Shown here in pieces: positions 1 to 6,117 of a stretch of 9,422 nt of DNA (its first letter is position 1; every line of letters begins with the position of its first letter). This DNA is from Campylobacteraceae bacterium (GTDB lineage: Bacteria > Campylobacterota > Campylobacteria > Campylobacterales > Sulfurovaceae), in NCBI GenBank assembly GCA_026985655.1, contig JALSQB010000154.1, forward strand, positions 1 to 9,422, read 5' to 3'. A model generated the notes under the pieces. The model ran no database searches, was not told where the DNA came from, and saw only the letters and a program-made list of their open reading frames with translations. Both the position numbers and the translations under genes were made by a program.

Positions 1-636
1 CTTGAAAACCTAAGAACCAATGAATCGCTTTTAAACTCTTTTGATATAGAGAGTTTAAACCTAGAGACAGTTATGTTTCAGAGTGGTTACTTAACCATCA
101 AAAAAATAGTACAAAAGAGAAGAAGAACAGAGTATATTCTTACCTATCCAAACCTAGAGACAAAAATGAGTTTCAATGACTATCTTTTAGGTTTTTTGGT
201 TAAAAATAGAAGCTCTAAAATAGAGATTCAAAACGAGCTTATGGATATGATGGAAGAGCAAAACCTAGAGGGGATTGAACAGGTTTTTAAATCTCTCTTT
301 GCCTCTATTGCTTATAATAACTATACTAAAAATGATATTGAAGATTATGAAGGCTTTTACGCAAGTGTAATTTACGCCTACTTTGCAGGTGCAGGGTTTG
401 ATAGAATTGTAGCCGAAGATGCCACAAATGATGGACGCATAGACCTTAGTGTTTTTCTTGATGATATGCTATATATCTTTGAGTTTAAAGTAAACCAAAA
501 GGGTGCATTAGCTCAAATTAAAGAGAAAAACTACCCTCAAAAATATGAGACTAAATTTTCTGATATTTTTATTGTTGGGGTGGAGTTTGATAGTACGAGT
601 CGTAATATAATTAAATATGAGTGGGAGAGAGTTTAA
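1..636 (+). CDS. AAA-ATPase-like / PD-(D/E)XK nuclease-domain protein, 3' part (5' end outside window)
   Basis: The frame is open from base 1 to the TAA at 634-636 (211 codons), so the first in-frame ATG, at 73, is probably internal. The residues before it read straight into the conserved stretch FQSGYLTI. This pattern fits proteins with an N-terminal AAA-ATPase-like domain (missing here) and a C-terminal PDDEXK_9/DUF1703 nuclease-like domain. Counting from residue 1 of the window, the core is GRIDL (Asp148) followed by the strand IFEFKV (Glu161, Lys163). This is the D...ExK signature, with a downstream ALAQI helix also typical of the family. An upstream segment containing YAYFAGAGF matches the usual lead-in helix. 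The catalytic residues look intact. The biological role of the family is unproven; such genes are often multi-copy and variable in Campylobacterota and Bacteroidota genomes. It lies 64 bp upstream of the transferase operon in the same direction, but functional linkage is doubtful because a promoter-like sequence intervenes. Confidence 0.8.
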   Translation, partial: LENLRTNESLLNSFDIESLNLETVMFQSGYLTIKKIVQKRRRTEYILTYPNLETKMSFNDYLLGFLVKNRSSKIEIQNELMDMMEEQNLEGIEQVFKSLFASIAYNNYTKNDIEDYEGFYASVIYAYFAGAGFDRIVAEDATNDGRIDLSVFLDDMLYIFEFKVNQKGALAQIKEKNYPQKYETKFSDIFIVGVEFDSTSRNIIKYEWERV

Positions 637-648
637 GTTTTTTCTACT

Positions 649-673
649 TATAATTATCCAATTTAAGTATAAT
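649..673 (+). promoter_or_regulatory. Putative promoter(s) of the phosphoethanolamine transferase operon
   Basis: The 64-bp gap between the nuclease-like gene and the first transferase gene holds two perfect TATAAT hexamers, at 649-654 and 668-673. The second would place transcription start near 680, about 20 nt before the TTG start codon. No good -35 box is visible, which is usual for sigma-70 promoters in Campylobacterota, where the extended -10 and upstream T-rich tracts matter more. The second hexamer sits inside an odd palindrome, 665-677 (AAGTAT-A-ATACTT), which could be an operator. This is inferred from sequence only; the region is so AT-rich that chance matches are possible. Confidence 0.5.
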
Positions 674-686
674 ACTTTTCAAATTT

Positions 687-694
687 AAAAAAGG
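687..694 (+). promoter_or_regulatory. Ribosome binding site for the first transferase (supports TTG start)
   Basis: The sequence AAAAAAGG ends 6 bp before the TTG at 701, an acceptable Shine-Dalgarno position. It supports TTG as the start, because no in-frame ATG occurs until after the first transmembrane segments. Confidence 0.55.
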
Positions 695-700
695 TTCTGT

Positions 701-2284
701 TTGAAAAATATTACATCGTTTACCCTCATACTCTTGGCTTCTTTATGGATTGTTTTTTTTGACAATGTGGCTTTTTTTGAGCAACTTACCAATGTCTATC
801 CCTTAGGGCTTGAGTATGCACCATTTTTACTCTCACAAGTGATTTTTTTAGTGGCTATTTTTGTGCTTTTGTTTACGCTTTTGGGGTGGCACTATACGCT
901 GAAGCCTATTTTGATTTTTATGTTACTGCTTACCTCGGTTCAGAACTACTTTATGGTGACTTATAATATCTTGGTGGATAAAACCATGATAGAAAATGTC
1001 ATGCAGACCAATGGTGCTGAAGCGATGGATTTAATGAGCGTTAAACTGCTTTTGTACTTTCTTTTTTTAGGGCTATTTCCCTCTTTGTTTGTGTGGCGTT
1101 CTAATATTGTTTACGGTAGTTTCAAACAACTTTTATGGCATAAGCTTAAGGTTTTCATCGGTATTATTTTGTTGGTATGGTTATTGCTTTTTAGTTTTTC
1201 TAAACACTACACTTCCTTTTTTAGAGAACATAAAGTGGTACGTTTTTACATTAATCCTTTAGATGGCTTTTTCTGTTTTGCTTCTTACATAAAAGAGCAG
1301 TTTGCGAATCAAAACATTCCATTGGAGAAAATAGGGCTTGATGCCAAACAGGCTAAAAAAGAGAAGCGAAACATTGTCATTATGGTTGTAGGTGAAGCAA
1401 CACGGGCTGACCACTTTGCGTTAAACGGTTATGAAAAAGAGACCAACCCCCTTTTAAGCAAAGAAGATATATTTAACTTCTCTAAGGTAAGTTCTTGTGG
1501 TACAACCACGGCTGTCTCTGTTCCTTGTATGTTTTCACTCTATAAAAAGAGTGACTATAGCAGTAGCAAAGGCAAAAACAGTGAAAATGTTTTAGATGTG
1601 TTAAACAGAGCAGGGGTAGAGGTGTTGTGGCGAGACAACAACTCTGATTCTAAAGGGGTGGCTACACGATTAGATTATGTTTCATATAAAAATAAAAGTG
1701 TAAATAGTATTTGTGATGTTGAGTGTCGCGATGAGGGCATGTTAGTGGGCTTAGAAAAAGTCATAAGCCGTTCCAAAAAAGACATTATTATTGTCTTGCA
1801 CCAAATGGGTAATCACGGTCCTGCTTATTACAAACGTTATCCTAAAGCTTTTGAGAAGTTTACCCCTGCGTGTCATAACAATCAGTTAGAAGCTTGTACA
1901 CAAGAGGAGATAGCCAATGCTTATGATAATGCCTTGCTTTATAGTGACTATTTTTTATCTAAAGTGATTGCCTTGTTAAAAAAGCAAGAGAATAAAACCA
2001 CGCAAACAGCCATGCTTTATGTTGCCGACCATGGGGAGTCTTTGGGTGAGGGAGGGCTTTACTTACATGGACTGCCGTATTTTATGGCACCTGATGCACA
2101 GACGCATGTTCCTATGGTGATTTGGTTTAGTCAAAATTATCAAATCAACAGAGAGCAACTGAAACAAAAAGAGGATGAAAAATGGAGTCAAGATAATCTT
2201 TTCTCTACGCTTTTGGGTCTCTTTTCGATTGAGAGTCAGGTTTATAAAAAAGAAGATGACATAGTAAACAGTGAAGTGAGGTAA
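701..2284 (+). CDS. eptA: EptA-type phosphoethanolamine transferase, paralogue 1
   Basis: Inner-membrane enzyme of the EptA/MCR family, which moves phosphoethanolamine from phosphatidylethanolamine to lipid A or another envelope acceptor and leaves diacylglycerol. The N-terminal part has about five hydrophobic segments (roughly 5-22, 41-62, 67-88, 113-133, 148-167). Between the third and fourth is the periplasmic loop DKTMIENV...EA, typical of the family. A periplasmic sulfatase/alkaline-phosphatase-fold domain starts near 222. Residues that match the known metal and catalytic site are Glu232 (VVGEATR), nucleophile Thr270 (CGTTT), Asp443 and His444 (ADHGES). His372 (GNHGP) and His456 (LHG) also match. 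Cysteine pairs 266/276, 338/342 and 391/399 match the three disulfides of MCR-type enzymes. The length of 527 is normal for the family. Translation starts at TTG 701 with an A-rich/AAGG ribosome site. It heads an operon with a phosphatase 2 bp downstream. The precise acceptor (lipid A, LOS core, flagellar rod or N-glycan, as for C. jejuni EptC) cannot be told from sequence. Confidence 0.93.
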   Translation: MKNITSFTLILLASLWIVFFDNVAFFEQLTNVYPLGLEYAPFLLSQVIFLVAIFVLLFTLLGWHYTLKPILIFMLLLTSVQNYFMVTYNILVDKTMIENVMQTNGAEAMDLMSVKLLLYFLFLGLFPSLFVWRSNIVYGSFKQLLWHKLKVFIGIILLVWLLLFSFSKHYTSFFREHKVVRFYINPLDGFFCFASYIKEQFANQNIPLEKIGLDAKQAKKEKRNIVIMVVGEATRADHFALNGYEKETNPLLSKEDIFNFSKVSSCGTTTAVSVPCMFSLYKKSDYSSSKGKNSENVLDVLNRAGVEVLWRDNNSDSKGVATRLDYVSYKNKSVNSICDVECRDEGMLVGLEKVISRSKKDIIIVLHQMGNHGPAYYKRYPKAFEKFTPACHNNQLEACTQEEIANAYDNALLYSDYFLSKVIALLKKQENKTTQTAMLYVADHGESLGEGGLYLHGLPYFMAPDAQTHVPMVIWFSQNYQINREQLKQKEDEKWSQDNLFSTLLGLFSIESQVYKKEDDIVNSEVR

Positions 2285-2286
2285 GT

Positions 2287-2847
2287 ATGAAGAAGTTTTT
2301 AATTCAGAGCGTTAAATATCTGTTAATCATTGCCCTTTTGTGGGCAGTTTACTTTTTGCTCTATGCCAATTTCCATCAAGTTGATAAAGATTTGTATCGT
2401 TCAGGGCAGTTACGCTCTTTTAATATGGGTTATTTTGTTAAGAAACATAAGATAAAGTCCATTCTCAATTTAAGAGGAGGCTATGCCAAAGGTAAAACGC
2501 CAGATAGTTGGTACTTAGATGAAATAGCCTTTGCCAAAGAGCATAATGTTAGCCATATTGACTACGGCATAGGGGACAGAATGCTTATTACGCTTGAACA
2601 GATGGAAGAGATAGTAGCGTTGATGAAAAAAGCCCCTAAACCTCTGCTTATTCATTGTAAAGCAGGAGCCGATAGAACCTCTTTGGTGAGTGCCTTGTAT
2701 CTCTATGCGATTAAAAAAGATAAAAAAGCAGACCGAGCCATTTCAATTGTTTATGGGCATTTTCCTTGGCTTGGTTCAAAGACCTATTTTATGGATAGAA
2801 GTTTTGAGAACTACAAAATAGTACACCCTTTAAAAGGGAACTCATGA
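2287..2847 (+). CDS. Membrane-anchored dual-specificity/tyrosine-type cysteine phosphatase, probably periplasmic
   Basis: The 186-residue protein has a Lys-rich N-tip, then a single hydrophobic helix at about 8-27. The positive-inside rule would place the rest in the periplasm. The globular part begins with DLYRSGQL (about 35-42), common at the start of small bacterial DSP-like phosphatases. It continues with a beta strand and Leu-Arg (SILNLRGG), and ends with the P-loop HCKAGADRT at 123-131. This is a complete CX5R motif with nucleophile Cys124 and phosphate-binding Arg130. A general acid is probably one of Asp92 or Asp97 in the IDYGIGDRM stretch, but I cannot decide which. The ATG at 2287 follows the upstream stop by 2 bp, with GAGG at 2278-2281 as ribosome site. 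The stop overlaps the next start (ATGA). Lying between two phosphoethanolamine transferases, it is a candidate phosphatase for lipid A, another phospho-glycan or a phospholipid. A protein-phosphatase role is the alternative. Superfamily assignment is firm; substrate is inference. Confidence 0.85.
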   Translation: MKKFLIQSVKYLLIIALLWAVYFLLYANFHQVDKDLYRSGQLRSFNMGYFVKKHKIKSILNLRGGYAKGKTPDSWYLDEIAFAKEHNVSHIDYGIGDRMLITLEQMEEIVALMKKAPKPLLIHCKAGADRTSLVSALYLYAIKKDKKADRAISIVYGHFPWLGSKTYFMDRSFENYKIVHPLKGNS

Positions 2848-4376
2848 GTAGTATTAAATATATTTTATCGTTTACCTTTTTAAATATGTTACTGTTTCAT
2901 TTTCCTTTTTATGGCTATGTATTAGAACATATTGAGTTGAGTACTTTTGATGGCTTAGTGACATTTTTTATTGTCACGGTGGCACTTTTTGTGGTCAATA
3001 TCTTTTTTTTATCGCTTTTGGCCCTTATTTCGACTAGGCTATTGAAATTTTTTACTATTTTTACAGTTTTTACCGTACCCATAGCACTTTATTTTATGCG
3101 AAGCTACAACACCATTTTAGACCGAACGATGATGGGAAATGTTTTTAATACCGATAGTGGTGAAGCATTGAGTTATTATCATTCTAGTATGTTTATCTAT
3201 CTATTTATTGGTCTGTTTTTAAGTTATGTGGTCTATAAAATAGAGATGAAAAAGTCTAAAAGAGTTACCTTACTCAAATATGGACTGGGCATTACGCTTG
3301 TGGGGATTTTGATTTTATATCTTAATGCAAGTAAATGGCTTTGGCTAGACAAACACGCTAAAAATTTAGGAGCAAGGGCGATGCCTTGGTCGTATGTGAT
3401 TAATTCAGTTCGCTATAAACTTAGAGCTTTAAAAGCCTCTAAAAAACAGATTTTATTGCCTCCTGCTACCTTTACTCACCCCCAAGCAAAACAGGTAGTA
3501 ATTTTGGTTATTGGTGAGTCAGCACGTGCTAAAAATTTTTCACTCTATGGCTATGAGAAAGAGACCAATCCAAGGCTTGAAAAAGAGGATATTGTGGTGC
3601 TTAAAAATAGTATCTCAACAGCAACCTATACTACCGCTTCAGTGCATAGTATGCTCTCCTACACAGGAAGTAGCTCAGACAGTTATGAGCCTTTGCCAAA
3701 TTATCTACAACGTCAAGGAGTAGAGGTGTGGTGGCGAAGTAAAAACTGGGGTGAACCTACTTTAAAAGTAGCACAATATGAACGGGCTTCTGATTTAAAA
3801 GAAGATTGTGTGGGTGATGGCTGTTCACATGATGGGGTACTTTTAAGTAATTTAATGCAAAAGATAAAAGCTTCAACAAAAGATAAAATCTTTATTGTGC
3901 TACACACCACAGGGAGTCATGGCCCTAGCTATTTTGAGAAGTATCCAAAACGTTTTGAAGTTTTTAAACCTGTTTGTAAAACAGTCAATATTAAAGCCTG
4001 TAGTCAAAAAGAGTTAAACAATGCTTATGATAATACCATTGTCTATACGGACTATCTTTTGGCAAGGATTATTGATGGCTTAAAAGCGTTCAAAGGATTA
4101 AACAGTTTAATGCTCTATATCTCTGACCATGGGGAGTCGTTGGGGGAGTATGGGCTTTATCTTCACGGCACACCCTATGCCATTGCTCCTGATGTGCAAA
4201 AAGAAGTACCTTTTATCTTTTGGGCATCGAAGGAGTTTAAAAAAGAGAAAAATATAGAGGCTTTAAGTTTTGATAAAAAAAGCTATGGACAATATAATAT
4301 TTTCCACTCTATTTTAGGAGCATTTGAGATGAATAGCACTATTTATGACAAGAAGTTAGATATTTTCAGTAAGTAA
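2844..4376 (+). CDS. EptA-type phosphoethanolamine transferase, paralogue 2 (variant active-site loop)
   Basis: Clear paralogue of the 701-2284 product, 510 residues. It has five hydrophobic segments (about 5-24, 37-61, 68-87, 115-132, 142-161), the loop DRTMMGNV...GEA, and a periplasmic sulfatase-fold domain from about 217. The catalytic set is complete: Glu225 (VIGESAR), nucleophile Thr263 by alignment, His359 (GSHGP), Asp428 and His429 (SDHGES), and His441 (LHG). Cysteine pairs 322/327 and 378/386 are kept. The pair that brackets the nucleophile in paralogue 1 is replaced by Thr259 and Ser269, and the adjacent Pro by His268. It is therefore probably active but with a differently held nucleophile loop and perhaps another acceptor. 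The ATG at 2844 overlaps the phosphatase stop by 4 bp, with AAAAGGGA at 2832-2839 as ribosome site, implying translational coupling. Its last 11 bp overlap the oppositely oriented truA. Acceptor unknown; a cptA/eptC-like specificity is possible. Confidence 0.9.
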   Translation: MSSIKYILSFTFLNMLLFHFPFYGYVLEHIELSTFDGLVTFFIVTVALFVVNIFFLSLLALISTRLLKFFTIFTVFTVPIALYFMRSYNTILDRTMMGNVFNTDSGEALSYYHSSMFIYLFIGLFLSYVVYKIEMKKSKRVTLLKYGLGITLVGILILYLNASKWLWLDKHAKNLGARAMPWSYVINSVRYKLRALKASKKQILLPPATFTHPQAKQVVILVIGESARAKNFSLYGYEKETNPRLEKEDIVVLKNSISTATYTTASVHSMLSYTGSSSDSYEPLPNYLQRQGVEVWWRSKNWGEPTLKVAQYERASDLKEDCVGDGCSHDGVLLSNLMQKIKASTKDKIFIVLHTTGSHGPSYFEKYPKRFEVFKPVCKTVNIKACSQKELNNAYDNTIVYTDYLLARIIDGLKAFKGLNSLMLYISDHGESLGEYGLYLHGTPYAIAPDVQKEVPFIFWASKEFKKEKNIEALSFDKKSYGQYNIFHSILGAFEMNSTIYDKKLDIFSK

Positions 4377-5088
4377 TTCGTGCCAAATATAAGCCCTCTG
4401 CTGGGGCTAGTTTGGTGAGTGTTCGCTCTTCTAAGTTGAGTTGTTTTTGCAGGGCTTTTATGTTCCATTGTTTTAACGCCACTTGCATAGAAGCTTCTAC
4501 TAGCATGCGTACTTGTGAGCGTAAAAAACCATTGGCTTCAAAATAGATGAGGTGATAGTTTTTATAGACTCTATAATGGGCTTTATAGATTTCTCTTATG
4601 TTTGTATGGGTGATGCTTCCTGTTTTGATGAAGTTAGAAAAGTCATGTTCTCCCTCAAAAGTTTTGAGAGCTTGGGTTAAAAGTGTTGCATCAAATTGTG
4701 GATAATACGCCACATAAGGCTTTTCAAATATATTGGGCATTGAGCTTTTAAAAACATAACGATAGCAACGCTTTTTAGCTGAAAAACGTGCATGAAAATC
4801 ATCATGGACGTAACTTATATTTTTGACAGAAATGTGTTGTAATTTTCGGTTGAGTTCATACTTTAATTTTTCTAAATCTCTCCAAAACTCTGGCAATAAA
4901 AAGTCAATCACTTGTCCTGTGGCATGAACCCCTGCATCGGTACGTCCTGAACCTCTTATCTCATCAGTGATACCTAAAGAGCGTAAGGCTATCTCAATGC
5001 TTGACGTGATGGTATTTTTGGTACTTTTTTGTTTTTGGAAACCTTGAAATTTTCCTCCATCGTAAATAAGGGTCGCTTTAACACGCAT
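4366..5088 (-). CDS. truA: tRNA pseudouridine(38-40) synthase TruA
   Basis: Cytoplasmic enzyme that converts uridines at positions 38-40 of the tRNA anticodon stem-loop to pseudouridine. The 240-residue protein starts with the family pattern (Y-D-G-G-K-F-Q-G-F-Q, about 9-18). It carries the catalytic motif GRTDAGVHA with Asp51 as the nucleophilic aspartate. Later family segments include the FEGEHDFSNF stretch in the middle and GFLRSQVRMLV near the C-terminus. The length suits a short epsilonproteobacterial TruA. The ATG at 5088 immediately abuts the TAG of the upstream permease gene (no gap), so it is the last gene of the minus-strand operon and is likely translationally coupled. Its TGA at 4366-4368 lies inside the end of the convergent transferase gene. 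Confidence 0.95.
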   Translation of the reverse strand: MRVKATLIYDGGKFQGFQKQKSTKNTITSSIEIALRSLGITDEIRGSGRTDAGVHATGQVIDFLLPEFWRDLEKLKYELNRKLQHISVKNISYVHDDFHARFSAKKRCYRYVFKSSMPNIFEKPYVAYYPQFDATLLTQALKTFEGEHDFSNFIKTGSITHTNIREIYKAHYRVYKNYHLIYFEANGFLRSQVRMLVEASMQVALKQWNIKALQKQLNLEERTLTKLAPAEGLYLARITY

Positions 5089-6117
5089 CTAAAAGAACCT
5101 AAGAACAAAGCGTTTGTATAGGTAAAAACCTCCACCTATAATAGAAGTACTAATGAGTAAAAAGTTAATAATAGTGCCATTTTTTTCTAAAATATTGGCA
5201 ATCCCATAGAGTACAATTATCACAACACCTAAGATAAGATACGCATAATTTTTTTGATAACGAGGATTGATAATTGAAAAAGAAGCAACAATTGTTAAGG
5301 CAAGTATTGGTATTAAACTGGCAAAAATAAAGAAGAAAATCCGTGATTTCCTATTGGGTTTTTTTGCCAATTTTTGCCAATATGCAATGATATTTGTGTA
5401 GGTGAATGATTCAGCATTGAGGTCATGAAAAACTTTCATGGTTTCATAGTCAATTTTTTTAAGACCCTCTTTTGAAAAGGTATAACCTGAACCATCTTCT
5501 AAGCTTAAGGTAATTAAAGAGTTATTATTGCTAAAAGTTGCTTTTTTAGCAATAAAGATTTGATTGGAATGTTCTTTATCTTTGTTATAAATAACAATAT
5601 CTTGCATAACATGCTCTTTTTTACTTTGAACATAAATGAAAAGGTCACCAAATTTTTGACCCAATTTAGAGGGGTTAATATTAATCTGGGTTTGGGCTGT
5701 TTTTTTTATTTTAAAAGCTTTAAACTGTTGTTTGGTTTGGGGCATAAGGGCTAACGATAAAATGAGTAAAATCACACTAAAAAGTGAAGCAATAAAAAAC
5801 AAACGATAGAGAAGTATCTTAGCATTAGAACCCAAGGCAAAGAGAGCCATAAGTTCATTGTCAGTTGAGAGACGAAGTAGGGTGATAACAACAGCTACTA
5901 AAAATGAGATGGGTAGGGTGTAAAATAAAATGTTGGGTAGATTATAGGCAAAAAGTTGCATCATCTCTACAAATGAAATCTGAATATAAGCTGTTAGTGC
6001 TGATATTTTAATAATGAAAACAAGTGAACCAATAAAAAATAGGGGTAAAAATATGGTAAAAAAAGAACTTTGAAAGTTCTTTGATAAGTAGCTAGAGATA
6101 CTGGTATGTTTAGCCAT
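5089..6117 (-). CDS. LptF/LptG (YjgP/YjgQ) family LPS export permease
   Basis: Inner-membrane subunit of the LptB2FG transporter, which extracts LPS/LOS and feeds it to the periplasmic bridge. The 342 residues show the family architecture. Three N-terminal membrane segments (about 18-38, 52-82, 100-125) are followed by a polar, strand-rich periplasmic region (about 126-255, the jellyroll domain) and three C-terminal membrane segments (about 260-282, 290-310, 316-334). The stretch ELMALFALGSN (about 88-98) matches the cytoplasmic coupling helix that contacts LptB. I cannot separate LptF from LptG by eye; the homologous position in C. jejuni is usually treated as LptG-like. The ATG overlaps the prepilin peptidase stop by 8 bp and has no Shine-Dalgarno sequence, so translation probably depends on coupling. 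A palindrome followed by a T-run lies at codons 12-20. Confidence 0.88.
   Translation of the reverse strand: MAKHTSISSYLSKNFQSSFFTIFLPLFFIGSLVFIIKISALTAYIQISFVEMMQLFAYNLPNILFYTLPISFLVAVVITLLRLSTDNELMALFALGSNAKILLYRLFFIASLFSVILLILSLALMPQTKQQFKAFKIKKTAQTQININPSKLGQKFGDLFIYVQSKKEHVMQDIVIYNKDKEHSNQIFIAKKATFSNNNSLITLSLEDGSGYTFSKEGLKKIDYETMKVFHDLNAESFTYTNIIAYWQKLAKKPNRKSRIFFFIFASLIPILALTIVASFSIINPRYQKNYAYLILGVVIIVLYGIANILEKNGTIINFLLISTSIIGGGFYLYKRFVLRFF
6058..6082 (-). promoter_or_regulatory. Palindromic stem-loop plus T-run inside the start of the LPS permease gene (attenuator-like)
   Basis: Read on the minus strand, 6082-6062 is an odd palindrome: AAAGAACTTT, a single C, then AAAGTTCTTT. Both 10-base arms are perfect complements. 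The RNA could form about a 9-bp hairpin with a 3-nt loop, or 8 bp with 5 nt. It is followed at once by seven T residues in all (6064-6058, the first four overlapping the end of the stem). This is the layout of an intrinsic terminator, although the stem has only two G-C pairs and would be weak. It starts 35 nt after the permease start codon and encodes KNFQSSFF in frame. Confidence 0.35.

Noticed and set aside
30..59. 10-base inverted repeat TTTAAACTCT / AGAGTTTAAA with a 10-nt loop
   Set aside because: It lies within coding sequence of the nuclease-like gene, has no T-run after it, and is plausible by chance in such AT-rich DNA.
73..75. ATG at 73 as the start of the first gene
   Set aside because: The frame is open back to base 1, and the 24 codons before the ATG continue the family pattern, so the gene begins outside the window.
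637..700. Intrinsic terminator after the nuclease-like gene
   Set aside because: The gap has T-runs but no stable GC-containing stem before them; the only palindrome overlaps the promoter-like TATAAT.
753..760. Run of eight T early in the first transferase, with another at 3003-3010 in the second, considered as phase-variation tracts
   Set aside because: Runs of this length are expected in AT-rich membrane-protein genes rich in Phe codons; phase-variable tracts in this phylum are usually longer and often poly-G/C. Both frames are intact.
3511..3910. Short open frames inside the second transferase on both strands
   Set aside because: They lie entirely within a well-supported gene, show no protein-family pattern and no ribosome site of note. 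Similar short plus-strand frames within the minus-strand operon (for example 5560-5754, 6168-6365, 7766-7981, 8465-8671, 9089-9316) were rejected for the same reason.
4392..4408. Small hairpin AGCCC...GGGCT just after the transferase stop, considered as a terminator
   Set aside because: Only five base pairs, no T-run on either strand, and it encodes conserved truA residues.
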